From: Plotosus lineatus
Taxonomy: Eukaryota; Chordata; Actinopteri; Siluriformes; Plotosidae
Direction of reading: 5' to 3'
Length of the DNA stretch: 64,000 nt
NCBI GenBank assembly: GCA_024760905.1
Contig: CM045745.1
Location: forward strand, 154,001 to 218,000
Part shown: positions 1-10,249 of the stretch, piece by piece
How positions within the stretch are numbered: position 1 is the stretch's first letter
Layout: the number at the start of each line of letters is the position of its first letter
Translations under genes and position numbers: made by a program
The notes under the pieces: model-generated
Told to the model about the DNA's origin: nothing
The model's database searches: none
Seen by the model: the letters and a program-made list of their open reading frames with translations, nothing else

Positions 1-164
1 AGAACCAGGGTGATCCATGAACCCATTTCAAAATAAAGGAGAACTGTGCAGTCCACAGATAAAAAGAAAATGAAGGGACCTCTAATCCTCCATTTTAACA
101 GGAAAACAAACCTGTATCTCAGCTGAGTCTCCTCTTAAATTATAGAACTGCACTGTTTACATTT

Positions 165-381
165 AAGATAAGATAAAATACAGCTTTATTAATCTCACAA
201 TGGAGAAATTCACTGTTATAGGCTCTTGAGGGACCATCAGTAGGGGGTGCAAAAATAGATACAAATACAAACATACACACATACATATATATTATATAAG
301 TAAATAAATAAATAGATACATAAATAGTATAAATTAATAAACAATAAAAGAAAAGAAGGGAACAACTTTGTAGACTGGCCT
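165..381 (-). mobile_element. Insert with L2-type LINE/SINE 3' tail
   Basis: Absent from the matching L1 copy at 48,400, so this is an insertion of about 217 bp. Its left end reads on the minus strand as an AGATTAATAAAG-like tail running into TTATCTTATCTT, the kind of short-repeat 3' end found on fish L2-group LINEs and their SINEs. The other end is AT-rich and gives no further clue. A short TTTAC-like duplication may flank it. Confidence 0.4.
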
Positions 382-639
382 TTACACAATCTTTCTCTGA
401 AAACACAACTGGCTTCATCTGAAAAAGATCCAGGAGACGAGGGAGGAGGTTATAAAAAAGGAAAAAATATATAATTAAGAATTAAGAACTTGGGGATAAA
501 ATTTGAAGGAGAGTTTAAAAAAATAATAAAAACATCAGCGTATCACGGAATTTTCAGCTTATGATTAGTTCAGGAGACTCCAGTAATAGTCTTGTCTAAG
601 GGCAGCAGCAATGGGCTCAAATGTAAGAGTAAATACAGT

Positions 640-1100
640 GGGGTTAAAGGGGCAACCTAGTGCCGTTTTCAGTATTGAAATGACTAGAACTGAGTCCGTT
701 TGGGATTACAGCTGAAAGGGGGATGTGTACAATATCCGAATAAACTCCTCCCCTAAGACTGAATTCCTGCACCGTGAAAAACAGGGGGGGGGGGGTCCAT
801 TCCAGCCTAAACACCTTCTGAACATCAAGAGAAACGACTTGAGCTTCTGCGCTGTACAGGGGCAAACTGAATAATGTGAAGTTGGTGTCTCCCATTGTAT
901 GAAGATAACCTTCTACGTATGAAGCCAGTCTGATCATTCGCAGTGACAGAGGGGAGAACATATTCCAAATGTGACTTGAGGATCCACCTACAAGAAGAGC
1001 CCTCCCAAGACCACGTCCCTTTGTAAACACCAGAGAAATAGCAACCTCCAAAAGGATGGAGGATGCACCCGAATTGTGAATGAGGACTGCAGCACCTCCA
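640..1100 (-). pseudogene. L1-type ORF2 reverse-transcriptase fragment
   Basis: On the minus strand the pieces appear in family order. First comes a degraded dQTGFI.R block (about 905-960), then SLDVQKVF..EW (about 790-840), equivalent to the SLDAEKAFDRVEW block, then a degraded G-RQGCPL-like block near 645-690. These are RT finger and palm motifs of L1-clade ORF2, which copies LINE RNA at the nicked target. The YxDD catalytic block is not visible. Frameshifts occur between the motifs, including at a ten-G run near 784-794. Confidence 0.6.
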
Positions 1101-1189
1101 GTAAAGGATTTATGAGAACAGCCTGGGGCCGCCGATCGGGGGTGGGTGGCAGATGAGGGGACAATTGCAGTGATCCAACAGAACCTCCT

Positions 1190-1608
1190 TGGAAGAGAAC
1201 CTGCAGTTGCTTTGGCAGCTTGCTGCTCTCAGGAATTCTGAAGACCCGGATGTTGCTCTTCCGACTCGTATTCTCTAAATCATTGATCTTTTAAATCACC
1301 GCTTCCAGCTTGATTTTGACCTCAGAGAGCAGAGTGATGTGAATAGCTGCAGCGTCCTCGTAGTTTGAGAAGTAGCCTTCAGCTTCTGTAATCTATGTCT
1401 TCAGTGTGACGATTTCAGCCGAGCGATCCTCAAGTTTCTTTCGAACCGGGTCGGGATTTTTATCAAAGGAAACCATTACACCTTTGAGCACTTCAGTGGT
1501 TCTTCTCTCCACCAAACTGTCAGCGTCAACTTCTCTCTGTGAAGTGGCGGCGGCGTGTCGTCCACAATATTAGTTTAACTGTTCAAGAGTGACTGATCTT
1601 CTGTTCAT
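1190..1608 (-). pseudogene. L1-type ORF1 remnant
   Basis: Reading the minus strand from the ATG at 1606-1608 gives a charged, helix-prone segment. It is followed by NDLENTSRKSNIRVFRIPE at about 1230-1290, which matches the conserved L1 ORF1 signature (DLE-R-R-NN-R-GIPE), the start of the RNA-binding part of the ORF1 chaperone. Two in-frame stops interrupt the coiled coil. The family's product coats LINE RNA; this copy cannot make it. No ORF2 endonuclease follows, so the element was internally deleted. Confidence 0.6.
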
Positions 1609-2272
1609 TTTGTGGATATAGGAATAAGATTGGAACAATACAAATGTTCTTCAAATGTCAACTGCTGCATTTTCAGTGTACTAACTAAATAAAATTAATT
1701 TAAATAATTTTGCAGGAAAATATGCAACAATTTTAATAAACTGTAACAAGAAGACCACATAGTTTCTTAAATGTAAAAATAAATGTAAAAGTAAATACTT
1801 TCTTTACCTTCAGCTTTGGCTCAACACCTGTACCGGTTGCGGATCCACTCGGCGTAGTCATGGTAACACTAACGTTAGCAATTGTGGTGGTTGTTCCGAC
1901 TGCATTTCCTTTGCAATTGTCCATTATCAGACAACCCTCATGCTCCTTGGGTCTTAAAAATCTTTGCATGTTTATTGATTGGGGACATTTGATTTTATGT
2001 GTCACTTTAATGCTCCTCCCCCAGACCACCAACTCCAATGTTTATCACATACCAGACAGACCTTACAAAACGCATGATGCCGCTGTCTATCCAATCACTG
2101 TAGTCTTTGTTCTCCTGCCATTCTGCTTTAATTATACCCTGACCACCTGGCATGATTGTTGTTGGTGCAATACAGTCCTTTTTATAAATATTTATTCACT
2201 CGTGACAAGCACAAAGGTCACAAGGGATGCCATTACCAAACTGCCGAAAATGTGATCCGTGTGTTATAAGAC
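1609..2272. other. No gene recognised
   Basis: AT-rich sequence between the L1 remnant and the hAT insertion. A 101-codon minus-strand open frame (1733-2038) and a 131-codon plus-strand frame (1860-2255) overlap here, but neither shows a motif I can assign. It may be intron or unrecognised repeat. Confidence 0.5.
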
Positions 2273-2280
2273 ATCTAGAA
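2273..2280. repeat. 8-bp target duplication, left of hAT
   Basis: ATCTAGAA immediately precedes the hAT left terminus and recurs exactly at 7937-7944. Eight bases is the hAT-superfamily duplication length. Confidence 0.95.
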
Positions 2281-2684
2281 CAGTGATTCTTAACCTTGGA
2301 GGTACTGAACCCCACCAGTTTCATATGCTTATTCAACAAACACTTCTTTATTGAAAAATAAAATATGATTTTTTTCAAATTCAAGACAGTTATATGTTTT
2401 TCCTCTGGCACCAAAATGAACCGTGCATTGACATCACTGTATTCAAACAACAAAACCAATACAATGCATGAACTCACAACAAATTACATACCTCTTCACA
2501 AAGACATAACGTTTTTTTAATACTACCACACTGAAATGGTTTTAATTTTTAACCTTATGCATTCCAATAATTAACGTATTATATTGATGCTATTTATTAT
2601 TTTTAACATTTCAATACACACCCATCACATAATTTCCATCAGGCTACAAAAATAATGAATATTTACTGCAAATCAGTTTGACTG

Positions 2685-2818
2685 CTACTGTTGCCTTTGG
2701 GAGACCAGTTCAGAAATGCGTGGCTTCACCTTGCACAGTGCCACTCTCAAGTCATTTTCACAGCAAAATCTGTCCCTTTTCTTTGTTTTTAAGTCCAGCA
2801 TCCTCAAAAAGGATTGTT
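2685..2818 (-). pseudogene. hAT transposase C-terminus (hATC dimerisation end)
   Basis: The minus strand reads CEQSFLRMLDLKTKKRDRF and then a conserved NDLRVAL / KPRISEL ending, stopping at 2685. This corresponds to the end of the hATC dimerisation domain of SCAND3/ZBED5-type transposases, where a C-E-x-x-F block follows an aromatic residue. The aromatic residue and the preceding sequence (PFVTSY) lie at the other side of the Tigger insert near 5360. The insertion therefore cut the domain in two. Confidence 0.75.
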
Positions 2819-2820
2819 CA

Positions 2821-5357
2821 CAGTCAGCACTCTCCTTACGAAAGCCTCTGAATACGAAAAATCAAGGTTACGAAAAATATTTTCCTAAATTTTCATCCTC
2901 TGTATACGAAACAACTTCTTCTTACGAAAAGCACCAAACGCGCCATTCAAAAATTCAAACGTTCAAACGCGCCATTCAAACATTGCACGAGTTGCTGTCT
3001 CATTGGCTGTCTCCCAACATCCCGCCCCGCTGGAATCTCATTGGCCAGGAGGGAGCTGAACTGTACCAATTACTGTACCCATAATTCTTGTTTGTCACAC
3101 GTGTGAAGGAGAGTTGAACAGGACTGTTGGCTCGTGAGGTTTTTTTGAAAGTCATCATTGCAGTGTTATATTTCGTTATCCATCATGGGCCCCAAGAAAG
3201 TGATTCCCAGTGACACCGAAAAAAGAAGAATTCTCCATTCTCAATTGAAGTGAAGCAGGAGATAATAAAAAAAATACGAAAGTGGGATGAGGTTGAGTGA
3301 CATCGCAAAGCAGTATGGCTGAAACCCCTCTACAATCGGAACAATACTGAAGCAGAAGGAGACCTTAAAAGTGACAACCCCTTCGAAAGGTCTCCCTGTG
3401 ATATCGAAAAAAGAGGTCATCACTGAATGACGAGATGGCGAGACTGTTACTCCTTTGGATAAAGGAGAAAGAAATTGCCGGAGATACAGTGACACAGGCA
3501 ATAATTTCAGAAAAATCAACCGCCATATTTAGTGACCTCGTGAAGGAGGGTGGGGGTGAGGGTTCTTCGGACCCAGACTTTAAAGCGTCACATGGGTGGT
3601 TCGAGAAATTTAAGGAAAGGACTGGAATCAACTCTGTGGTACGGCATGATGAGGCATCAAGTTCAGACCAGAAGGCAGCAGAAGAATTTATAAAAAAAAA
3701 AATTCAAAGAACTTGTCATGGAAGATGGCTATATTCCACAGCAAGTTTTTAACTGTGACGAGACTGGACTCTTCTGGAAGAAGGTGCCTCGCCTCGCCGC
3801 GCCTTCATCACAGCAGAGGAGAAGACAATGCCAGGCCAGAAGCTCACGAAGGACCGCCTTATGCTTGCTCTCTGTCGTAATGCCAGTGGAGATTGCAAGA
3901 TTAAGCCCCTCCTAGTCTACCACTCGGAAAATCACCAAGCCTTCAAAGCACACAAAATCCTGAAGGAGAGATTGAACATCATGTGGAGGGCCTGGGTCAC
4001 CAAACAATTTTTTTTTTTTTTTTTTGGGTAAAATTGGTGTTTGGCCCTTCCGTGAAGAAGTTCCTCGAAGAGAACAACCTCCCCCTCAAGTGTCTGCTAG
4101 TTCTCGACAATGCCCCCACCCGTCCACCCAGCCTCAAAGATGATATCCTGGATGAGTTCTCCTTCATCAAGGTGCTGTACCTTCCTCCAAACATCACCCC
4201 TCTCCTTCAGCCCATGGACCAGCAAGCCATTGCAAATTACAAAAAACTGTACACAAAATTTCTTTTTAAGATGTGTTTTGATGTGACAGAAAATACCCAG
4301 CTCACCCTTCATGAGTTTTCGAAGCACCACTTCGACATCGTTGTGTGCTTGAAGTTGATAAGACATGGCTTGGCAGAAGGTGACCACATGTACCCTTAAT
4401 GCTGCTTGGAGGAAGCTGTGGCCACGTGCCATTGATCTGGGAGACTTCGAGGTGGAGTGCGAGCCTCAACCTGAACCTCGGCCTGAGGTGGACGGAATTG
4501 TGGCTCTGGGCTGGGAAAGGCCATGGGGCTGGAGATCAATGAGGAGGACATTGATGACTTGGTCGCGGAGCACTGTCAACGGAGGAGCTGAAGGAGCTTG
4601 AGGTGATACAACACTCAACAATGCACAAGGAATTCAGCGAACAGGAGGTCGAGGAGGAGGCGGCCATCAATCCATCTGCACGAAAAAAAGATGTGCTGGC
4701 GAAATTTCATGACATTTCTGATTTCGTGGAAAAACACCATTCCGAAAAAGTGTTCACGACTCGTGCTATCGCCAACTTTGATGATGTTTGCCTTGTGCAT
4801 TTCAGAAACATTATGAAAAGTCGTCGATAGCAAACGTCGTCGGATCAATATTTTACCAAACGTCCTTCAATAAGCACTGCCGAAGGTGCTGAAGGTGAAA
4901 ATGAATCCAAACATGCAGAAAGCAGTTAAATTTAGTTCAGTGGAATTAAGTTGTTTAATTCAGTAAATGTTTAATAAATGTTTAATACTGTTTAATATCG
5001 TTTGGTTAATAAAAAAATAATTAATAAAAATGTTAATGTTTAATCTCATTTGGTTTGGTTAATAAAAATGGTTAACAAAAAAATGTTTACTGTTTAATAT
5101 TGTTTGGTTTATTAAAAAAATGGTTAATAAAAAATGTTTAATTCATAAATGGTTTAATAAATAATTTTCATATTTCATACATATTTCATTTAAAAAATGG
5201 TGTACTTTTATAATTTTTAAAGGGTTTATGGGGTAGTCTTGGGAGCTTTGGAATGAATTACGTATTTTAAATGTAAAATGCACCTCTACTTATGAAAACT
5301 CCGGGTTACAATAAAGGCCCTTGGAACTGATTTATTTCGTAAGTAGAGGGCCAACTG
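2821..5357 (+). mobile_element. Tigger/pogo-like DNA transposon inside the hAT
   Basis: Left terminus CAGTCAGCACTCTCCTTACG (2821-2840) is matched by the inverse of the right terminus (about 5334-5357, plus-strand end GTAGAGGGCCAACTG), 19 of 23 bases. TA follows the right end at 5358-5359 and CA, probably a mutated TA, precedes the left end. At 2537 bp it has the length of a full Tigger element. A plus-strand pogo-type transposase fills the centre. The 4831-5330 stretch is an A/T-rich tail with many short TTTAATAA-like repeats. Confidence 0.9.
3185..4830 (+). pseudogene. Tigger/pogo transposase, broken
   Basis: Starts at the ATG at 3185 (MGPKKVIPSDTEK). The order of parts is: N-terminal helix-turn-helix (about 3245-3420), CENP-B-type DNA-binding part (3435-3700, SHGWFEKFKERTGI), then the DDE catalytic core. 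First Asp is in FNCDETGLFWKK (about 3750), second in LLVLDNAP (about 4105), and the third in LLQPMDQ (about 4205). An acidic C-terminal segment ends at 4830. The family cuts and pastes Tigger elements at TA dinucleotides. At least five frame breaks are visible, including a T run at 4009-4025 that replaces part of the core between the first two Asp blocks. Confidence 0.85.
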
Positions 5358-5359
5358 TA

Positions 5360-6839
5360 TGATGTAACAAATGGTATAAAAATTTCCAGGGCGTTCTTTG
5401 CAAGAACAGGATACGTTACCATTTGTCGACACCAAAACGTTGAGAGCGTTGTTGTTCTTAAGAGTTGCTGTTGAACTTGGCTCTGCTGAATTTCAATGAT
5501 TTCATCATGGTATTCATCATTGATATCTGCTCTCTCAACATCAAAGGTGAACGGCTGTCTCAGCCATGCTGGGTATCTCTTGTAGGGAAGTATCGTCGAG
5601 AGACTTTGCAAGCTCCTCTAAGTGTGTGGCAATTGCTTGCTTCAGTTCCGTGGGTACAGAAATGTCTCTGATTCAAGATACATCTTCAATCTAACTTACA
5701 CAGTCATTCAGCAGGGGAAAGTTTGCAAAGTTATTGTTCCCTGTTTGCCCATTTCAGTAACAGTAGCATTTTTTTCAAAAGCCTTCAGGTTTTCTTCTGC
5801 TTCAATGATGTTGACTCCACTACCCTGCATCTGCTGATTGGGATGATTGAGAGCTGCGAACATATCAGCCATGTACTCTAAAATGAGAATTAATTTAAAA
5901 TTTTTAAAGCAATCTGCATGACAATGTTGGTACTCTTGCAAAAACAGGGCTAATTCCTCACACATGGCAAAAACGTGATTCAGCGCCTGTCCCTAAGATA
6001 ACCACTGCATGTTACAATGGTACAAAAGGACCTCAAATTCTGAACACATTTATTTAGCTCACTGAAGATGCAGTCCCTCAGAGCACTATTTTGCACATAG
6101 TTCACAAATTCCATTACAATTTTCAATACTTCTGCCATTTCTGGAGGCAAGGTTTTCATTGCCAACGCATGCCTGTACAGAATACAATGCTTAACAATGA
6201 TGTGTGGTGCATTGGATTTCACTAGCGCACCAAATTCAGATTTTCTTCCCAGCATGACTGGAGCTCCATCTGTACAAATTGCAGCACCCATATCCCATGA
6301 AAGATTGTTGTCTCTGAAGAAGTCATGCACAAGTTTCTTCAAATCGCCTGTCTTAGTTGTTTTTGTAAGAGGTTAAAATAATAATAAAAAAAATCTTCCT
6401 TTATCATGTCATCTTTCACATAGCACACAAATACAGCAAGTTGGCTAAGATTAGAAACATCTATGGTCTCATCAAGTTGGAGGCTGAATTTTACCTGGCT
6501 TGAAATTAGATCTGCAACTACTTGAGCTAAGATGCCTTTGTTCATGTCGTCTTTTCTGTCGTGTATGGTGTCATTTGAAAAAGGAAAATTTGGGATAATT
6601 TAACTTCGGATGGTATTCCCAGCATTAGATTTGCCATCTTCAATTCAGCTGGTTTTATCAGTGTTTCACCAGTGTTGTGTAGTTTGCCCTGCTTTGCTAT
6701 CGATAAGGTGAGCAACTTCATACGATGCTGTGAGGATCAGTTTGTGTGATGGTACAAAGCCAAGAGCAGACAGAGTAGCCTTGTCATCGAATCTGGCTCT
6801 CTTCACCTTGAATTGAGCAAGCATTGTGTTCTTGTATTC
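5360..6839 (-). pseudogene. hAT transposase central region, broken
   Basis: Read from 6839 downward. A FKVKRARFDDKATLS segment comes first, then the first catalytic Asp region FSLQLDETIDVS (about 6470-6500), then ICTDGAPVMLG with its Asp (about 6250-6275). A CILYRHALAMKTLP block (about 6150-6190), an LxxxMQGSG helix region (5825-5850) and the hATC beginning (5400-5560) follow. Order and wording match ZBED5/SCAND3-type hAT proteins, some of which are domesticated in vertebrates. This copy has stops and frameshifts, so it is transposon relic and not a domesticated gene. Confidence 0.8.
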
Positions 6840-6843
6840 CCAT

Positions 6844-7512
6844 TGTTATATTCACAATAAATGTATAAATGTAAATATAAATATAATGAATGTATAAAAG
6901 TTGTATGTAATTATATTCAGTTGGTGTCCTGTAAATGGTGGCGCATGATATTACTCAGCTCTTTTTGGGTCACTCTTTTGCCTGCATAGTCTAACCGGGT
7001 CTGGAACTTTCCAGCATACTAGGGAAACTTCAAGATGGACCTAGTTGCGCATGCACCCTGTGACGGATCAGGTGATTAGAACATTCGGGAATGGAACTTT
7101 CCCGAACTTGAGAGAATCTGTATCAGGACCTGTTGATGACCGGCTTGTGTGGATCATCTAAGGAGAATCATCTGAGGTGGATCATCTAAAGTGCTTCATC
7201 CAAGTTTCGTTGTTCAAGACTTCATCACCCAAGTGCATCATCCACAGCCAACGCAAGGATTTTTATCATTCATTTCTTTCGATAAGCGGGATTCCAAGCC
7301 TTTTAACGCTGGTATGCATGCGCCATCTCTAAATTCACCATACTGCAGCTGCTTGGTGCCTATCTTTATTTTGTGACCCTTGTTCATTTGTATTTTGTTT
7401 AAGTTGTCTTATTTTGTTGATATTATTAAATTGTATATATTTTATGCTGTGGTTTGTCGTGCTTTGGTGATTTCACAATTCAATTTTCATCTTCTAAATT
7501 TCATACATAACA
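6844..7512. mobile_element. LTR-like insertion inside the hAT (possible solo LTR)
   Basis: A 669-bp block that interrupts the hAT transposase between the BED finger and the next domain. It begins TGTTAT and ends ATAACA, so it has TG...CA ends with a 6-bp terminal inversion, and CCAT flanks both sides (6840-6843 and 7513-7516). Size, ends and short duplication fit a solo LTR. No coding sequence is present, and orientation is uncertain because both ends read the same. Confidence 0.5.
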
Positions 7513-7690
7513 CCATCTCCATGCAGGTTAAGGAAGTGTTCCTTTAGCTTTGCTGGTACTAGACTAGAATTGCTTAAGTTTGCATTGCAAATCATGCAGA
7601 TCGGATGCTGATTCCCACCAAGTTCTGTTTTGTGAATCCATATTATACATATTCGTTACACCACTTTATTTTTTTCCTCAACTTAGTATG
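7513..7690 (-). pseudogene. hAT transposase N-terminus with BED-type zinc finger
   Basis: On the minus strand RKKIKWCNEYV is followed by a stop, then YGFTKQN, then CMIC (zinc pair) and later H-x4-H in EHFLNLH. The spacing and the phrase L-S-N-S-x-L-V-P-A-K-L-K match the BED finger of ZBED/SCAND3-like hAT proteins, which binds the transposon ends. The homologous start in the second hAT copy at 49063 keeps its ATG; here that codon has changed. Confidence 0.72.
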
Positions 7691-7936
7691 GATTAAAACC
7701 TTAAAAAATAAATCACATGACGTACCATCACGACAGTCAAAAGTCGACGACTGAGTGCACCAAATTTCCTGCAGCATAGATTGGCCAAGCAATGTACATC
7801 GCCTGCAGCCAGTGATGGCAAAGCGGGGTGTGTCATCATGAGTATGAGTCGGGTGTGTGTCTTGATTTCTGCCAAACCCCTGAGACTGACTCACCGAACC
7901 CCTATGGTTCAATTGAAGCCAGGTTAAGAAGCACTG

Positions 7937-7944
7937 ATCTAGAA
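7937..7944. repeat. 8-bp target duplication, right of hAT
   Basis: Exact second copy of ATCTAGAA directly after the right terminal inverted repeat. Confidence 0.95.
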
Positions 7945-8251
7945 GCTTCTATTAATTTGTGTTGTAAAGCAGAACTTCCCGGAAGATGTGTTAGACAACG
8001 CTCAACCAACATCGATATTCTGTGACTTTATTGTAGAAAAGATACAAAAATCAGGTTTCTAATAAAATTTTATACATTTATTTCGCAGATCGACACAAAG
8101 ATAAAATTCAAGTACTGGTCAAGGGCGGAGTAAGAGAAACAATGGTCATCAAGAGCCTTCCAGAGCCTTCGAAAATAATTTATTTTTCCAAGAAGGCATT
8201 CAAGCCTTAGACAAACCATGAATATTGTGTCACTCGGAGAGATGATCTTAC
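7945..8251. other. Probable NLR intron sequence
   Basis: No coding sequence seen. It lies directly downstream (minus strand) of the donor splice site of the LRR exon and ends at the hAT insertion. Confidence 0.5.
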
Positions 8252-8446
8252 CTCAGTTTCTTCACTTTACAGTCAGGATTCTCCAGTACAGTACAGAGAA
8301 CGTTCACTCCTGAATCTCCGAGTTTATTATGACACAGATCCAGTATTTTCACGTCCAGATATAGTTCTCTCAGATTGGAGGTTTCTGCGCTGAGCGTGGA
8401 GCCCAGAAATGACACACTTTCCAGTCCAATTCTATTAGAGCTGATA
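8252..8446 (-). CDS. Leucine-rich-repeat exon of an NLRC3-like NLR gene (partial)
   Basis: Single 195-bp exon bounded on the minus strand by an acceptor (TTTCCTTCAG, ending at 8447) and a donor (GTAAGATC, from 8251). It encodes one LRR module containing ILDLCHNKLGDSGVNVLC and VLENPDCKVKKLR, the ribonuclease-inhibitor-type LRR found in large fish NLR-C families. These cytosolic proteins have FISNA-NACHT-LRR architecture and are linked to innate sensing. It starts and ends in phase 2, so it could be skipped or repeated without breaking frame. The usual length is 174 bp; the extra 21 bp fall around the phrase RELYLDVKILDL. No NACHT or B30.2 exon is seen in the window. Confidence 0.75.
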
Positions 8447-9234
8447 CTGAAGGAAATAAAATAAAACATCATGAGATAATAAGAAGAGAAAATCATCATC
8501 AAATCCTGAAAGTTTTTTTAATAAAAGTACCAAAGTATAAACACCAATTACATTTACATTAAAAACCCAACTTGAGGAAGAGACAGAAAAGCCCTACTGA
8601 TGGAACTAAAATATCTGGGACTGAAAAATAAAATCTCTTATCGAGTTCATACAGGATGGGATTTGTTCTGTTCTCATCCTCATCATTTCATTCAAACACT
8701 AAATCTCCGCAGTGGTGAGAAGAACATAAAGCTGAATTAAATTAAACTCGTTTCAGTGAAAATGGTGGACAGAGGATGTATACGTGGTGTGTGAGCAGCG
8801 ATATAAACACCATCGTTACCATGGTTACAGAGACTCATTACTGCAGTTCTTAAAACACGACTTTCATCACAAATTCTCCCAGAAACACGAGAGACTGTTG
8901 AGGTTCAGGAGTGAGACGGATCCAGTCCTGTTCCTGACAGTGATCCAACTAAAACTGTACAGGGCACTCTGTGGAGCTCGCGGCGGGTGATAATCCCGTG
9001 TGAGAGAATAAAGCGCAGAGTGACCTCACTCCTTTCCTTTACCTCGCACTTCTGCTGAGGAACATGTGCATGTGGTTATTGTTGAATAATATTTGTGTTC
9101 CTGCTCTGTTTAGATTTCTGGGTGAATGATGAGGATTTAATCAAAGACTAACAGAGGCACTTCCCAGATATCTTAGAATCAATAGAATTATTTTATTCAG
9201 GAATTTATACGGTAGATGTCGTAACAGTATATAT
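8447..9234. other. No gene recognised; probable intron
   Basis: AT-rich sequence upstream (minus strand) of the LRR exon. Short open frames exist, for example 8784-8990, but none shows a known motif. Confidence 0.5.
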
Positions 9235-9949
9235 TATATGTGAGGCGCTCCACCGAAAGTGGGCGCTTGTCGCACAGACCACTTTTGAGATAAAGGTCAG
9301 AAAAGTAAAAATGGTCCATTTTTATCGAAATTCGGATTTAAACAAGTATTCAACTATCACTTGCTCACAAGAAATCGACTAAAACTCACTAAAAATGTCT
9401 TTTTTTTCCCTTTTTTCTGATTAGTACCCTCATAAAACTAGATAAAAACAGTAGCCAACTTACTGGTTTTCGTTTAAATTATTCACCCAGTTTGGTACAA
9501 GACACACTATAAGCTATACACCAGAAGAACGGTCGTGAAGTAGTGTCTCCATTTTGGATACTGTTTTGATATTAAAATTCCGTTTCAGTGAATAAAATAA
9601 AGGTTATAGAGACGATATGCACGTAAACAATCCAGGCTAGTTGCTAAAGAAGATCTGAAACAAGCACACTGATTGGTCAGCTCGGGATTGCTCATGCGCA
9701 GTGCCCATCACACGTTAACTTCCGGTTCACTTCCTAACTCTAGTTTAACCGCATGCAGAACTTATCTCTGACTTTCTCTTCAATTACAGTCAGTAAAGTT
9801 TATTTATATGATTGTGAATACATATCATTTCTGGAATAGGAGAGTGAAATGTCATCTGTGATGTCTAGCAGCATTAGTACAGATGTTAAATTTGACGCTA
9901 GAATTCAGCTTTGAAGATGCCAGAATGCTTGGCGTTCTTGAAGATTATT

Positions 9950-9968
9950 TCTCTCTCTCTCTCTCTCA

Positions 9969-10026
<58 letters not shown>
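9950..10026. repeat. (CT)n(CA)n microsatellite
   Basis: About 8 CT units run into about 29 CA units. Confidence 0.97.
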
Positions 10027-10027
<1 letters not shown>

Positions 10028-10185
10028 TGCAAATGGTTAAATGAGCAGCATCTAGATGAACTCATGCAATTTGAATGGAAGGAAATATATGTATGGGTCG
10101 GTCTACAAAATGTGAAAAAAGTAGAGCCTGAAATGAGAGGGGCAAATGAGTGCAAATGGTGCAATAGATGCACAAATGAGCAGTC

Positions 10186-10187
<2 letters not shown>

Positions 10188-10246
<59 letters not shown>
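10188..10246. repeat. (GT)n microsatellite
   Basis: About 29 GT units, inverse complement of the CA run 162 bp to the left. Confidence 0.97.

Positions 10247-10249
<3 letters not shown>

Larger units (their letters stand above)
1..1608 (-). mobile_element. L1/Tx1-like LINE remnant, copy 1
   Basis: Minus-strand remnant of an L1/Tx1-type non-LTR retrotransposon. An ORF1-like coiled-coil segment lies at 1190-1608, a reverse-transcriptase segment at 640-1100 and the post-RT part at 1-560, continuing past the window edge. The endonuclease and the start of RT are missing, so an internal deletion joins ORF1 to RT. Stretches 1-164 and 382-560 match 48245-48795, a second copy with the same orientation. 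Copy 1 lacks about 200 bp present in copy 2 and carries a foreign insert near 165-381. The clade call rests on motif resemblance only. Confidence 0.7.
2281..7936 (-). mobile_element. hAT transposon, ZBED/SCAND3-like, complete but nested
   Basis: Terminal inverted repeats CAGTGATTCTTAACC (2281-2295) and GGTTAAGAAGCACTG (7922-7936) match at 14 of 15 positions and are flanked by an exact 8-bp duplication. The transposase runs on the minus strand: BED finger near 7513-7690, catalytic and dimerisation parts from 6839 down to 2685. Removing the Tigger insert (2821-5357) and the LTR-like insert (6844-7512) leaves about 2.45 kb, a normal size for an autonomous hAT. Stops and frameshifts show it is dead. 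It lies between the L1 remnant and the LRR exon at 8252. Confidence 0.93.

Noticed and set aside
1733..2038. 101-codon minus-strand frame near the hAT
   Set aside because: Contains MQRFLRPKEHEG, slightly reminiscent of a nucleic-acid-binding protein, but no supporting domain or splice context.
5360..7690. A domesticated ZBED/SCAND3 host gene
   Set aside because: Flanked by intact hAT termini and target duplication, interrupted by two inserts, and full of stops.
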